A stretch of DNA of 64,000 bases from the NCBI RefSeq assembly GCF_014899185.1, contig NZ_CP045201.1, forward strand, positions 3,201,501 through 3,265,500, given 5' to 3'. This document shows, in pieces, positions 9,403 to 19,015 of the stretch. A program made the position numbers and the translations under genes. Each line of letters opens with the position of its first letter. Within the stretch, counting starts at the first letter, position 1. Origin of the DNA: Pseudooceanicola spongiae (lineage in GTDB: Bacteria > Pseudomonadota > Alphaproteobacteria > Rhodobacterales > Rhodobacteraceae). Under the pieces are notes generated by a model that worked only from the letters and a program-made list of their open reading frames with translations, did not search any database and was not told the origin of the DNA.

Positions 9403-10095
9403 TCAGCCGAGCTTTTTCCAGATCGCGGCGTCGCCCATCTTGTCGACAAACTTGGCATGGGCGGCGCTCTCCGTCTCGCTCAGCCGCGAGGGCAAAGCGG
9501 CGGGCCTAGGACGCGGGCGCCAATCATCATCAATCTCTACGGTCGTTTTGCTTTCCTGTTTCGGGGCCAACACCAGATCGGGCTGACGGCCACCGACCAG
9601 CTCAAGATACACTTCGGCCAAAATCTCGGAGTCGAGCAGGGCCCCGTGCAGTGTCCGCGCGGAGTTGTTGATCCCAAAACGACGGCAAAGCGCATCGAGC
9701 GACGCAGGCGACCCTGGGAACCGCTTGCGCGCAATCGCCAACGTGTCGAGCGCCTGAGATATCGGTATCTTTGGCTTGCCCAGCCAGCCCAGCTCCGCAT
9801 TCAAAAACTTCATATCGAAGCTGGCATTGTGGATGACCAAGCGCGAGTCACCGATGAAATCCAGAAAATCTTGCGCAACATCCGCGAAGACCGGCTTGTC
9901 GGACAGAAACTCCTCGCTCAACCCGTGCACACGGAACGCATCATCAGGCATGTTGCGTTTGGGATTGATATAGACGTGAAACGTCTCTCCAGTCGGCATG
10001 TGGTTCAGCAACTCAACAGCGCCGATCTCGACCAGACGGTCCCCCTGATCAGGTTCAAAACCGGTGGTTTCGGTATCGAGGACGATTTCACGCAT
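9403..10095 (-). CDS. dnaQ: DnaQ, DNA polymerase III epsilon (proofreading) subunit
   Basis: 3'-5' exonuclease of the replicative polymerase core, 230 residues. Exo motifs are intact: LDTETTG (D and E of Exo I), [11 protein letters not shown] (Exo II) and HGALLDSE (Exo III with catalytic His and Asp). The C-terminal tail (about residues 180-230) is the part expected to bind the alpha subunit. [12 protein letters not shown] at 10095 is the natural start; a 20-residue upstream extension is unlikely. It overlaps the coaE stop by 8 bases and is the last gene of the maf-aroE-coaE-dnaQ unit. Confidence 0.95.
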   Translation of the reverse strand: MREIVLDTETTGFEPDQGDRLVEIGAVELLNHMPTGETFHVYINPKRNMPDDAFRVHGLSEEFLSDKPVFADVAQDFLDFIGDSRLVIHNASFDMKFLNAELGWLGKPKIPISQALDTLAIARKRFPGSPASLDALCRRFGINNSARTLHGALLDSEILAEVYLELVGGRQPDLVLAPKQESKTTVEIDDDWRPRPRPAALPSRLSETESAAHAKFVDKMGDAAIWKKLG

Positions 10096-10681
10096 TGCTG
10101 AGGCCTTGTCTGATTGTCGAAACGATGGCTGCCACCTGCGCTTTCGCATGTTCAACAGTGTCCGTCAAAACAACGTAGGTTGCGCGTTGGCGTTTTTCCG
10201 CATCGGGCAGCTGTTTGGACAGTATCATTTCAAACTGTGCCTCGGTCATGGTCCCCCGTGACATGACGCGCGCTCGCTGTATTTCAGCAGGAGCAGTCAC
10301 AACGACCGTCGCGTCGACTCCTTGCGATCCGCGCCCCTCAAACAGCAGGGGAATGTCGAGCACGACGATGTCAGATATCGCATTTGCCACGAAGGCTTGT
10401 CTGTCATCTGCCACCAAGGGGTGCACAATCGCCTCGATACGGGGCAGTGCCGTCGGATCCTCAGCAATGATCTTCTTCAAGACGTCGCGCGAAACTGACC
10501 CGTCGCGTGTCGCCTCAGGGAACACCCCAGATAAAGGGACCACGGCAGATCCGCCAATGCCATACATGCGGTGCACAGCTGCATCCGCGTCCCATACATC
10601 ACAGCCTTCCGCAGCGAACAGCTTGGCCGTGGTTGACTTCCCCATCCCGATCGAGCCGGTCAATCCTATCAAAAAGCTCAT
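10088..10681 (-). CDS. coaE: Dephospho-CoA kinase
   Basis: Last step of coenzyme A synthesis: phosphorylates the 3'-OH of dephospho-CoA. The 197-residue P-loop protein has Walker [13 protein letters not shown] near the N-terminus, the [10 protein letters not shown] substrate motif and a LDIPLLFE stretch typical of CoaE. It overlaps aroE by 4 bases and dnaQ by 8 bases, so translation is likely coupled along the operon. Confidence 0.95.
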   Translation of the reverse strand: MSFLIGLTGSIGMGKSTTAKLFAAEGCDVWDADAAVHRMYGIGGSAVVPLSGVFPEATRDGSVSRDVLKKIIAEDPTALPRIEAIVHPLVADDRQAFVANAISDIVVLDIPLLFEGRGSQGVDATVVVTAPAEIQRARVMSRGTMTEAQFEMILSKQLPDAEKRQRATYVVLTDTVEHAKAQVAAIVSTIRQGLSNA

Positions 10682-11511
10682 TTCAAGGCGGCCGCGCGCA
10701 GTTCAGGCGTCACCTCTGGCCGTTGACCAAACCAACGCTCAAACCCCGGCACGGCCTGATGCAGCAGCATGCCAAGCCCATCGACAGTCGTGCATCCAGC
10801 CAACCGCGCCGCCTGCAAGATCGGTGTCTCCAAGGGGTTATAAACCAAATCGGTCACGACTTGCCCCTCATGCAGACCATCGAGTGCCACATTCAGACCA
10901 GAATTTCCGACCATGCCCAAAGACGTGGTGTTCACCACCAAATTCGCGTCCGCTATCATGGAGCCTGCCTGTGACCATTCGACGACGTGCAAGCGAGGGC
11001 CAAACTCCTGTCGCAATGCATGGGCGCGCTCGATCGTTCGGTTTGAAATCAGAATTTCAGGCACCTCTGCCTCAATCAGGGAGCATATCACAGCCCGTGC
11101 TGCACCTCCGGCTCCGAGCAAGGCGGCAGCGCCTACTTTAGGATCCCAACCGCGCGCGCGCTGATGAAGGTTCTCAATAAATCCATACCCATCCGTATTG
11201 TCGGCGAATATTTCTCCATCTGCACTGAAAAATAGGGTATTTGCGGCGCCAATGGCCTTCGCGCGGTCTGAAATCCGATCTGCAATTTGGAGAACCACTT
11301 CCTTATGAGGGATCGTGATATTCACACCCACGAATCCAACATTCGGAAGCGTATGCAAAACTTCTTTCAGCTTTTCTTCTGTCACATGCATGGGGATGTA
11401 GTGGCCACGCAAGTTCAGTGACTTAAGCCAGTAGCCATGCACTTGAGGAGACCGCGAATGCGCTATCGGATTGCCGATGACACCGGCGAGCGGGATGCGT
11501 TCATGGGTCAT
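10678..11511 (-). CDS. aroE: Shikimate dehydrogenase
   Basis: NADPH-dependent reduction of 3-dehydroshikimate to shikimate in aromatic amino-acid synthesis; 277 residues. The substrate domain shows AGVIGNPIAHSRSPQ and VGVNITIPHKEV with the catalytic lysine. The Rossmann segment is ALLGAGGAARAVICSL with ISNRTIERA next to it, as in NADP-preferring AroE. Also present are DNTDGYGF and VTDLVYNPLETP. It overlaps both maf (upstream) and coaE (downstream) by 4 bases. Confidence 0.96.
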   Translation of the reverse strand: MTHERIPLAGVIGNPIAHSRSPQVHGYWLKSLNLRGHYIPMHVTEEKLKEVLHTLPNVGFVGVNITIPHKEVVLQIADRISDRAKAIGAANTLFFSADGEIFADNTDGYGFIENLHQRARGWDPKVGAAALLGAGGAARAVICSLIEAEVPEILISNRTIERAHALRQEFGPRLHVVEWSQAGSMIADANLVVNTTSLGMVGNSGLNVALDGLHEGQVVTDLVYNPLETPILQAARLAGCTTVDGLGMLLHQAVPGFERWFGQRPEVTPELRAAALK

Positions 11512-12107
11512 GAGTCGATAACTCCTCTTAACGCCAGGTAATCCAGGATCTCAAGCAGAGGCAGCCCCATGACTGCAAAATGGTCTCCATCGATCTTGGA
11601 AAAAAGTCGGCTCCCTTCTGCTTCGACTTGGTATGAGCCACAGGCATGGGAAATTTCGGGCCAGTTTCGTGAAATATAAGAGTCCAGGTAGCTGTCAGAG
11701 ATCGGCCGCATCGTCATTCTGACGTCACTGACCTTGCGCCAGATCGCCCTGCCGTCCTGACAAATCACGGCGGCAGTGAACAGTTCATGCGTTTTGCCCG
11801 ACAAAGTCCTTAACTGCGCCCCTGCGTCGTCACTGCTCTCAGGCTTCGATAAAATTCTTCCGTCAAATGCCAAGACTTGGTCACAGCCTATGATGAAAGC
11901 ACTTGGCTCTTTCATGCTGACTTTCTCGGCCTTGGCTTGTGCGAGAGCGTCCGCGATGTTTCGCGGGCTCTCCCCCTCGGCGAGCATAGCACTCTTAATC
12001 ATTTCTTCATCAACGCGTGGCTTCATGACGCTGAAGGACACGCCGGCGCGCTGTAACAGTTCCGCCCGTATCGATGAACCTGAAGCCAAGATGATGCTGT
12101 GTTGCAT
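11508..12107 (-). CDS. maf: Maf-family nucleoside triphosphate pyrophosphatase
   Basis: House-cleaning enzyme that hydrolyses modified or non-canonical nucleoside triphosphates; 199 residues. Signatures are ILASGSSIRAELLQRAG at the N-terminus, the CDQVLAFDGRIL segment and the C-terminal HFAVMGLPLLEILDYL. It is the first gene to the left of the putative origin and reads away from it. It overlaps aroE by 4 bases. In Caulobacter a Maf gene is likewise near the origin, followed by aroE, coaE, dnaQ and secB. Which Maf subfamily it belongs to is not decidable by eye. Confidence 0.92.
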   Translation of the reverse strand: MQHSIILASGSSIRAELLQRAGVSFSVMKPRVDEEMIKSAMLAEGESPRNIADALAQAKAEKVSMKEPSAFIIGCDQVLAFDGRILSKPESSDDAGAQLRTLSGKTHELFTAAVICQDGRAIWRKVSDVRMTMRPISDSYLDSYISRNWPEISHACGSYQVEAEGSRLFSKIDGDHFAVMGLPLLEILDYLALRGVIDS

Positions 12108-12541
12108 GGGGATAACCTAGTGAAAAACTCGCTATAAAGTCTGGCTAACTTCTGGAAAAAATTGACGCTGAGCGCAAGGGGCGTGCCCCCCTGTGGGGGA
12201 CTCACCCGAGTCGGCTGAGTCGTTCGAGAAACGCCCTCTGTGGAGAAGAGTAACCTGATTTGTTCTTTCTCAGGATTCGCCCCAGAAATGATCCACAGTT
12301 GGACGTAAATCAATCTGATGGTCTTTTGCTCTCACATCCGACTGAAATCATTGGATGAAAAAAAATACGGTGGAAAACTTTCCTTAGATGACTCCAAGTT
12401 TACCCCCAACTTATCCACAGTGTGTAAGACCGTATGGAAAACCAAAGTATCCACAGAAAGAAGCGGTACTACATCAAACAACAATCTTTTCTTTAAATAG
12501 TATTGAAGGGTATGAGGGAGACCGATGAACGGAGATCGCGC
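12108..12541. other. oriC: Probable chromosomal replication origin (oriC)
   Basis: The 434-base gap between divergent maf and hemJ holds one perfect DnaA box TTATCCACA (12411-12419), one-mismatch boxes TGATCCACA (12289-12297) and GTATCCACA (12447-12455), an inverted TGTGGAGAA (12239-12247), and two-mismatch boxes at 12369-12377 and 12433-12441. Five GANTC sites (12199, 12208, 12217, 12274, 12390) suggest CcrM methylation. AT-rich stretches lie at about 12340-12370 and 12465-12510. Genes on both sides read outward, and parAB with parS sites lies 3-8 kb to the right. No ORF here looks real. A shared promoter region for maf and hemJ must also be included. Confidence 0.8.
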
Positions 12542-12988
12542 ATGTCTGACTTCCTCGCTCTGGCGTACCCATGGACGAAAAGTCTTCACATCATTGCTGT
12601 GATCAGCTGGATGGCAGGGATCTTCTATCTGCCAAGACTTTTTGTGTATCATGCTGAGCAGGGGCAGAACGCACAGGTCGATCAACTATTCCGAACGATG
12701 GAGTACAGACTGCTGCGCGCGATCATGAACCCAGCCATGATCGCAACCTGGATCTTCGGCCTCGCACTGGTTTTCACACCCGGCATCGTGGACTGGTCCT
12801 TTGTCTGGCCCTGGACCAAAGCCGCAGCGGTGCTCTCAATGACATGTTTTCACCATTGGCTGGGAAAACGACGTAAGGACTTCGAGCGTGGCGAGAATGT
12901 TCTTACAGGGCGCCGCTACCGAATGATGAACGAAGTTCCGACGCTTTTGATGATGATCATCGTCTTCTCCGTCGTCGTGAAGTTCTAG
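12542..12988 (+). CDS. hemJ: HemJ, protoporphyrinogen IX oxidase
   Basis: Integral membrane enzyme of 148 residues (UPF0093/HemJ family) that oxidises protoporphyrinogen IX to protoporphyrin IX in haem synthesis. Four hydrophobic segments are visible. The conserved N-terminal stretch SLHIIAVISWMAGIFYLPRL carries the essential histidine, and the HHWLGKRRKDF and VLTGRRYRMMNEVPTLLM stretches are typical. ATG 12542 has GGAG 9 bases upstream; the frame's upstream extension to 12503 is within the origin gap and unlikely. hemH lies far off at 46 kb and hemW at 21 kb. Confidence 0.93.
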   Translation: MSDFLALAYPWTKSLHIIAVISWMAGIFYLPRLFVYHAEQGQNAQVDQLFRTMEYRLLRAIMNPAMIATWIFGLALVFTPGIVDWSFVWPWTKAAAVLSMTCFHHWLGKRRKDFERGENVLTGRRYRMMNEVPTLLMMIIVFSVVVKF

Positions 12989-13114
12989 AAGAATTGACTC
13001 AATCCGTTCCAGCGCCTATGTACCGCGCCAAGTCGCCCGTCCGGGTGAATTGCTTTCCAGACATAGAACTGATCGCGTGCTCCTCAGTTGAGCCGATCAA
13101 AGGACATTTATTCG

Positions 13115-14386
13115 ATGAGTGAGAACCGCCTCAATCTGTACGATCTCAAGGCAAAAAGCCCAAAGGATCTTCTGGCCATGGCCGAAGAGCTGGAGATCGA
13201 GAACGCCTCGACCATGCGCAAGGGCGAGATGATGTTCCAGATTCTTCGCGAACTCGCGGATGAAGATTGGCAGATCGGCGGCGATGGTGTGCTGGAGGTC
13301 CTGCAGGACGGTTTCGGATTCCTTCGGTCGCCAGAAGCGAACTATCTTTCCGGACCGGACGATATTTATGTCTCTCCGGACATGATACGGCAGTTTTCGC
13401 TGAGGACTGGGGATACCGTTGAAGGCTTGATGAAGCAGCCTGACGACAACGAACGGTACTTCGCACTGACAACGGTGTCTTCGATCAACTTTGAAGATCC
13501 TGAAAAGGCGCGCCACAAAATTGCGTTCGACAACCTGACACCGCTCTATCCGGATGAGCGGCTGAAGATGGAAGTTGAGGATCCCACGATCAAGGATCGT
13601 TCTGCCCGAATCATCGACCTTGTTGCGCCGATTGGCAAAGGTCAGCGCTCTCTGATCGTTGCTCCCCCGCGGACTGGTAAAACGGTTCTGCTTCAGAATA
13701 TTGCAAATTCTATCGAGAAAAATCATCCTGAGTGCTATCTGATCGTTCTGCTGATCGATGAGCGCCCGGAAGAGGTGACTGATATGCAGCGTTCTGTAAA
13801 AGGTGAGGTCATTTCCTCAACCTTTGACGAGCCTGCGACGCGCCACGTAGCAGTTTGCGAGATGGTGATCGAGAAAGCTAAGCGCTTGGTAGAACACAAG
13901 CGAGATGTTGTTATCTTGCTTGATTCGATAACTAGGCTTGGTAGGGCATTCAACACTGTGGTGCCTTCATCGGGTAAAGTTTTGACGGGCGGCGTCGATG
14001 CAAACGCTCTCCAGAGGCCGAAACGGTTCTTTGGCGCAGCTCGGAACATCGAAGAAGGTGGCTCCCTGACCATCATTGCAACGGCGCTGATCGACACTGG
14101 CAGCCGTATGGACGAGGTGATTTTTGAAGAATTCAAAGGCACGGGTAACTCGGAAATCGTCTTGGATCGCAAGGTTGCCGATAAGCGCGTCTTCCCTGCT
14201 ATGGATATTCTGAAGTCCGGGACCAGGAAAGAAGAGCTTTTGGTCGACAAAATCGACCTGCAGAAAACGTTTGTTCTTCGCCGGATACTCAACCCCATGG
14301 GTACGACGGACGCGATTGAGTTCCTGATTTCAAAATTGAAGCAGACGAAGACAAATTCTGACTTCTTTGATTCCATGAACACCTGA
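13115..14386 (+). CDS. rho: Transcription termination factor Rho
   Basis: Hexameric RNA-dependent ATPase helicase that ends transcription at unstructured C-rich RNA; 423 residues. The N-terminal RNA-binding domain begins [20 protein letters not shown], the OB fold carries [14 protein letters not shown], and the ATPase has Walker [13 protein letters not shown] and Walker [15 protein letters not shown]. The Q-loop and R-loop regions ([20 protein letters not shown]) are present. ATG 13115 matches the usual N-terminus; an upstream in-frame start at 13088 would add nine residues. The 126-base gap before it has only a weak candidate promoter TTGACT-17-TATGTA (12994-13022). Confidence 0.96.
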   Translation: MSENRLNLYDLKAKSPKDLLAMAEELEIENASTMRKGEMMFQILRELADEDWQIGGDGVLEVLQDGFGFLRSPEANYLSGPDDIYVSPDMIRQFSLRTGDTVEGLMKQPDDNERYFALTTVSSINFEDPEKARHKIAFDNLTPLYPDERLKMEVEDPTIKDRSARIIDLVAPIGKGQRSLIVAPPRTGKTVLLQNIANSIEKNHPECYLIVLLIDERPEEVTDMQRSVKGEVISSTFDEPATRHVAVCEMVIEKAKRLVEHKRDVVILLDSITRLGRAFNTVVPSSGKVLTGGVDANALQRPKRFFGAARNIEEGGSLTIIATALIDTGSRMDEVIFEEFKGTGNSEIVLDRKVADKRVFPAMDILKSGTRKEELLVDKIDLQKTFVLRRILNPMGTTDAIEFLISKLKQTKTNSDFFDSMNT

Positions 14387-14415
14387 TCTGGGCACTCGCT
14401 CGGGGAGGAATGAAT

Positions 14416-15708
14416 ATGGATACCATCTTTGCCCTAGCGTCAGCGCCAGGCAGGGCAGGCGTTTCGATTGTTCGGATATCAGGCCCCTTGGCTTTGATGG
14501 CTGCTGAAAACTTCGGAATCAAAAAGGCGATACCCCGGCACGCTCTTCTGAGGACTTTAAGAGACGCCGATGGCGAAGTCCTCGACAGTGCTTTGGTACT
14601 TTATTTCGAAGGACCTGAAAGCTTCACGGGCGAGGACGTTATTGAACTGCAGCTCCATGGCAGCCCGGCAATTATCACGAGTGTTTTGCGCACATTGGGA
14701 GATATGTCAGGGCTCAGGATGGCTGAAGCGGGGGAGTTCACAAGAAGAGCCCTCGAAAACGGCAAGATGGACCTATCGCAGGTGGAGGGTCTTGCCGATT
14801 TGATCGACTCTGAAACTGAGGCCCAGAGACGCCAGGCACAAAGGGTTTTTGCCGGAAAACTCGGTGAGATCGTTCAAATTTGGCGCCGCGATCTGATAAG
14901 AGCAGCGGCGCTACTGGAAGCCACAATCGATTTTGCTGATGAGGACGTACCTGTTGACGTCCGACCTGAAGTGAATCAGCTCCTTTCCGATGTGCAAACG
15001 AGCCTCAAAAGCCAAGCCATTGGTGCAGAAGTTGCTGAACGCGTGCGTAACGGGTTCGAAGTTGCGATTATTGGAGCACCGAATGCGGGTAAATCGACTC
15101 TTCTCAACTACTTAGCGGGTCGCGAAGCCGCAATAACTTCATCGATAGCGGGTACAACTCGCGACGTTATTGAAGTGCGCATGGATTTGCGCGGATTGCC
15201 AGTTACTCTTCTAGATACGGCTGGTTTGCGCGATACCGATGATGTTGTTGAAGCAATAGGCGTGGAACGTGGTAAAGCTCGCGCTGAGCAAGCAGATCTT
15301 CGTATTTATCTCTTAGCTCCTGGCGAGACTCCTCTATTTCCCATGAAAGCGGATGACTTGGTCCTTCGTGCCAAGGTTGATCTTTATGACGACCTCGATG
15401 GTGTAAGTGGTGTAAGTGGTGTAACGGGGCATGGTGTCGATTCGCTGATTGATCGGTTGGCGACAGTTTTCACCGAACGCTCGTCTCTGGTTGCTACGGC
15501 AACACGCGAGCGCCACCGGCTGGCAATCCTTCGTTCATTAGAGTATCTGACTAATGCAAGAAATATGTTGCGTGATTCCGCTTATGGTGAGGATGTGATT
15601 GCCGAAGAGCTTAGGTCAGCTATCCGCTCGCTTGATTCTTTGGTAGGCATCGTCGACGTGGAAACTCTGCTTGGTGAGATTTTCGCTAGTTTCTGCATCG
15701 GTAAGTAG
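14416..15708 (+). CDS. mnmE: MnmE, tRNA uridine-34 modification GTPase
   Basis: With MnmG it installs the 5-carboxymethylaminomethyl group on U34 of tRNAs. The 430-residue protein has the N-terminal tetrahydrofolate domain ([20 protein letters not shown]), a G domain with [13 protein letters not shown] and DTAGLR, and the C-terminal CIGK with the catalytic cysteine. The G4 motif reads AKVD instead of NKxD. ATG 14416 is preferred to ATG 14410, because GGAGGA abuts the first and is 6 bases before the second. A triple 9-base tandem repeat (15400-15426) codes [11 protein letters not shown]. parS lies at the mnmE/mnmG junction. Confidence 0.95.
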   Translation: MDTIFALASAPGRAGVSIVRISGPLALMAAENFGIKKAIPRHALLRTLRDADGEVLDSALVLYFEGPESFTGEDVIELQLHGSPAIITSVLRTLGDMSGLRMAEAGEFTRRALENGKMDLSQVEGLADLIDSETEAQRRQAQRVFAGKLGEIVQIWRRDLIRAAALLEATIDFADEDVPVDVRPEVNQLLSDVQTSLKSQAIGAEVAERVRNGFEVAIIGAPNAGKSTLLNYLAGREAAITSSIAGTTRDVIEVRMDLRGLPVTLLDTAGLRDTDDVVEAIGVERGKARAEQADLRIYLLAPGETPLFPMKADDLVLRAKVDLYDDLDGVSGVSGVTGHGVDSLIDRLATVFTERSSLVATATRERHRLAILRSLEYLTNARNMLRDSAYGEDVIAEELRSAIRSLDSLVGIVDVETLLGEIFASFCIGK

Positions 15709-15712
15709 GAGT

Positions 15713-15728
15713 TGTTTCACGTGAAACA
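15713..15728. promoter_or_regulatory. parS: parS site 1 (ParB-binding palindrome) at the mnmG start
   Basis: TGTTTCACGTGAAACA, a perfect 16-base match to the widely conserved bacterial parS consensus, and part of an 18-base perfect palindrome (15712-15729). ParB, encoded at 19.0 kb, loads here as a CTP-dependent clamp and ParA then moves the origin region. It covers the ribosome-site/start region of mnmG and sits about 3.2 kb from the putative origin. Confidence 0.93.
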
Positions 15729-17589
15729 ATTGGATTTTGACGTAGTGGTAGTCGGTGGCGGTCATGCTGGTTGCGATGCAGCCCATGCTTCTGCGCGCGT
15801 TGGAGCGAAGACTGCGCTTATCACGCTGAAAATGGATGGAATCGGCGTGATGTCCTGTAATCCAGCCATTGGAGGGTTGGGTAAAGGTCACCTAGTTCGG
15901 GAGATAGATGCTCTCGACGGGCTGATGGGAACGGTTGCTGATAAAGCTGGCATTCAATTTCGGTTGCTAAACAGGCGCAAAGGTCCTGCAGTTCAAGGAC
16001 CGAGAGCACAAGCAGACAGGTTTGTCTATAGAACAGAAATGTTGAAGCAGATGACCACACTCCCGGGCTTGAGCATATTAGTTGGTGAGGTCGTTGACTT
16101 TATTATGCACCTTGGGCGCGTGACAGGTCTCGTGCTGTCTGATGGCTCAGAAATAACCGCGCGATCAGTGGTTCTGACAACTGGGACATTTTTACGCGGT
16201 TTGATTCATATAGGCGACAAGAGTTTTTCTGGTGGCCGGATGGGCGACAACGCGGCGAATCGCCTTGGTGATCGAATGGACAGTTTCGGTTTGCAAATGG
16301 GACGTTTGAAAACAGGGACTCCACCAAGGCTGGATGGAAAAACAATCAATTGGGACGTCTTGGAAAGCCAGCCGGGCGATGAAACTCCCGTGATGTTTTC
16401 TTTTCTTTCTAATAAGCCGAATTTGAAACAGGTTTCATGTGGTATCACACACACTAACATGAAAACTCACGATATTATCAGGGACAACCTGTCCCGATCC
16501 GCGATGTATGGTGGTCATATTGAGGGTGTGGGCCCTCGTTATTGCCCCTCAATCGAAGATAAGGTGGTCAGATTTTCAGATAAAGAGTCACATCAGATTT
16601 TTCTTGAGCCAGAAGGGCTGGGGGATCACACGATATATCCGAACGGCATTTCTACCTCACTGCCGCAGGATGTTCAGGAGGATTATGTCAGGTCGATTAA
16701 GGGTCTTGAAAACGTCCGTATTCTTCAGCCTGGATATGCAATTGAATATGACTACGTAGACCCTCGTGCACTAGATAGCCGGCTGGCGTTGAATGACGTG
16801 CCAGGTTTGTTTCTGGCAGGTCAGATTAACGGAACAACTGGATATGAGGAAGCCGCGGCTCAGGGGGTTGTAGCTGGTGTAAATGCTGCGAAAGAAGCGG
16901 TTGGCGGGGATCCTGTGTTTTTTAGCCGTTCCAACAGTTACATCGGCGTAATGATCGACGATTTAACTACGCGTGGGGTCTCAGAGCCTTATCGTATGTT
17001 CACTTCGCGTGCTGAATTTCGATTGTCGCTGAGGGCTGATAACGCTGATCAACGTTTGACTGACATCGGAATTGAAGCTGGGCTTGTTAAAAAATCGCGC
17101 GCTGAGCTCTTCTCCGATAAGATGGAACATTTGGAAAAGGGAAAGTCTCTACTCGAGGGCTGTGTCGTTTCGCCTAAGGTTCTGAATCAAAACTTTGTCA
17201 AGATTAGCGAAGATGGCAAACAACGGTCTCTCTATCAGGTTTTGTCGTTCCCTGAAGTTTCGGTATCTGATTTGGAAATGATTGAACCGAAGCTTTCATC
17301 TCTGAACGAAGAGACAAAGACGCAGCTAAAAAACGATGCGCTATATGCTACTTACGTGGAAAGACAACGTCATGACGCGGAGATTCTGAAGCGCGATGAA
17401 TATCGGAATATACCTAGCAATTTCGACTATGGTCTGCTGGAGGGATTATCCAACGAGCTGAAGTTCAAACTTCGGACTGTTCGGCCGTCCAATCTCGCTC
17501 AGGCGGGTAGGATTGAGGGGATGACCCCGGCAGCTTTGGCGTTGATATTATCCAAGCTCAATCGGCAAAACCGGGAACGCTCTGCGTGA
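15721..17589 (+). CDS. mnmG: MnmG (GidA), tRNA uridine-34 modification flavoprotein
   Basis: FAD partner of MnmE, about 622 residues. The FAD-binding [13 protein letters not shown] and the redox-active region [13 protein letters not shown] are present, as is [16 protein letters not shown]. The start is ambiguous: TTG 15712 (giving MFHVKQ...) directly abuts AGGAG and lies in parS, whereas GTG 15721 has AGGAG 9 bases upstream; I use GTG 15721. Many relatives are annotated from an ATG at the TTG position. The reading continues to a TGA overlapping rsmG by 4 bases. Confidence 0.95.
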   Translation: MKQLDFDVVVVGGGHAGCDAAHASARVGAKTALITLKMDGIGVMSCNPAIGGLGKGHLVREIDALDGLMGTVADKAGIQFRLLNRRKGPAVQGPRAQADRFVYRTEMLKQMTTLPGLSILVGEVVDFIMHLGRVTGLVLSDGSEITARSVVLTTGTFLRGLIHIGDKSFSGGRMGDNAANRLGDRMDSFGLQMGRLKTGTPPRLDGKTINWDVLESQPGDETPVMFSFLSNKPNLKQVSCGITHTNMKTHDIIRDNLSRSAMYGGHIEGVGPRYCPSIEDKVVRFSDKESHQIFLEPEGLGDHTIYPNGISTSLPQDVQEDYVRSIKGLENVRILQPGYAIEYDYVDPRALDSRLALNDVPGLFLAGQINGTTGYEEAAAQGVVAGVNAAKEAVGGDPVFFSRSNSYIGVMIDDLTTRGVSEPYRMFTSRAEFRLSLRADNADQRLTDIGIEAGLVKKSRAELFSDKMEHLEKGKSLLEGCVVSPKVLNQNFVKISEDGKQRSLYQVLSFPEVSVSDLEMIEPKLSSLNEETKTQLKNDALYATYVERQRHDAEILKRDEYRNIPSNFDYGLLEGLSNELKFKLRTVRPSNLAQAGRIEGMTPAALALILSKLNRQNRERSA

Positions 17590-18200
17590 GTAAAAATGAC
17601 ATTTTCAACGATGTTTCACGTGAAACATTTGAGAGGCTCGAAACATACGTTGATCTTCTGGTTCGGTGGAACAGCAAGATCAACCTTGTGAGCAAGACAA
17701 CAATCCCACAAGTTTGGGAACGCCATCTTACTGATTCTGCACAACTATTTTCGCTCAGCTCGACTTTCACATCTTGGGTGGACATGGGGAGTGGTGGTGG
17801 ATTTCCAGGACTTGTAATCGCTATTTATGCTGCAGAGTTCTGTTCTGAAGGCCATGTAACTCTCATTGAGTCAGATCAGAGAAAGTGCGCATTTCTGAGA
17901 ACAGTCGGTCGCGAAACTGGGGTCGATGTAACCGTCATTTCAGAAAGAATTGAGTCAGTTCCTCCCCAAAACGCAGACGTTATCAGCGCGCGTGCGTTGA
18001 CGTCCCTTGATGGCCTATTAGAATTCTCCGTGAGGCATATGGATCCAAACGGCACAGCACTCTTTTTAAAGGGCGCGCGGTGGAATCTTGAACTGGAGGA
18101 GGCAAAGCGCCTTTGGCGCTTTCGTTACGAGGCCCATCAGAGTAAGACCGATCCAGAGGCTGTCATCCTAGAAGTCGGAGGAATCGAACGTGTCCAATAG
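17586..18200 (+). CDS. rsmG: RsmG (GidB), 16S rRNA m7G527 methyltransferase
   Basis: S-adenosylmethionine-dependent methyltransferase that modifies G527 of 16S rRNA; 204 residues. Recognisable parts are [27 protein letters not shown] and the SAM-binding loop [17 protein letters not shown] 17586 overlaps the mnmG stop by 4 bases. A second parS site lies inside codons 9-14. The stop overlaps the parA start by 11 bases, giving a tightly coupled mnmG-rsmG-parA unit. Confidence 0.95.
   Translation: MSKNDIFNDVSRETFERLETYVDLLVRWNSKINLVSKTTIPQVWERHLTDSAQLFSLSSTFTSWVDMGSGGGFPGLVIAIYAAEFCSEGHVTLIESDQRKCAFLRTVGRETGVDVTVISERIESVPPQNADVISARALTSLDGLLEFSVRHMDPNGTALFLKGARWNLELEEAKRLWRFRYEAHQSKTDPEAVILEVGGIERVQ
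17612..17627. promoter_or_regulatory. parS: parS site 2 (ParB-binding palindrome) inside rsmG
   Basis: TGTTTCACGTGAAACA, a perfect parS consensus inside an 18-base palindrome (17611-17628), read through in rsmG as DVSRETF. It is 1,899 bases from site 1. Two perfect sites near mnmG/rsmG and parAB, within 6 kb of a DnaA-box cluster, form the centromere-like region expected beside an alphaproteobacterial origin. Confidence 0.93.
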
Positions 18201-18999
18201 TCCTGATTCAAAGGGTCCGAGGATTGTAGCGATTGCAAACCAGAAGGGTGGGGTCGGGAAAACGACTACCGCAATTAATTTGGGTGCTGCGCTTGTAGAG
18301 CAAGGGCGCAAGGTGCTTCTTATTGATTTGGATCCCCAAGGAAACGCCTCCACTGGCCTAGGTATTGAACCCGAAAAACGCGAAAATACCGCGTATGAAC
18401 TACTCCTCGACGATGCGAGCCTCGGAGATGTAATTCAGGCTTCCTCGATCAAAAATTTTGACATTGTACCAGCGACGGTGGACTTGTCGTCGGCCGATAT
18501 CGACCTGATCTCAAACGAGAAAAGGTCTCACCTTCTGTACGATGCACTTCGCCAGCCAGCGATGGATGCATACGAATATGACTATGTCCTTATAGATTGC
18601 CCGCCGTCTCTGAACTTGCTCACAGTGAACGCTATGGTGGCGGCGCATTCTATTCTCGTTCCACTGCAGAGTGAGTTCTTCGCGCTTGAGGGACTTTCGC
18701 AGCTTATGTTGACCATTCGTGAAGTCCGTCAGAGCGCAAACCCCAATCTGCGGATTGAGGGAATAGTTCTCACGATGTACGATTCACGAAACAATCTGAG
18801 CCAGCAAGTTGAAGAAGACGCGAGAAGTAATCTTGGAGATCTCGTGTTCAAAACTATTATTCCCAGGAACGTTCGTGTCAGCGAAGCTCCTTCGTTTTCC
18901 ATGCCGGTTCTAGAATTCGACCCGACTTCAAAAGGTGCGATGGCATATCGAGCTTTGGCTGGCGAATTGCTTAAAAAACACGAAAAAGTCGCAGCCTAA
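18190..18999 (+). CDS. parA: ParA, chromosome-partition ATPase
   Basis: Deviant Walker-type ATPase (269 residues) that binds DNA nonspecifically and is stimulated by ParB to segregate newly replicated origins. The N-terminal KGGVGKTTTAINLG, LLIDLDPQGNAST and LIDCPPSLNLLT motifs are intact, and there is no N-terminal HTH, as in chromosomal ParA. The start is GTG 18190, with GGAGG 8 bases upstream inside rsmG. parB follows after 16 bases. Confidence 0.96.
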   Translation: MSNSPDSKGPRIVAIANQKGGVGKTTTAINLGAALVEQGRKVLLIDLDPQGNASTGLGIEPEKRENTAYELLLDDASLGDVIQASSIKNFDIVPATVDLSSADIDLISNEKRSHLLYDALRQPAMDAYEYDYVLIDCPPSLNLLTVNAMVAAHSILVPLQSEFFALEGLSQLMLTIREVRQSANPNLRIEGIVLTMYDSRNNLSQQVEEDARSNLGDLVFKTIIPRNVRVSEAPSFSMPVLEFDPTSKGAMAYRALAGELLKKHEKVAA

Positions 19000-19015
19000 A
19001 GTTGAGGAAACTGCC

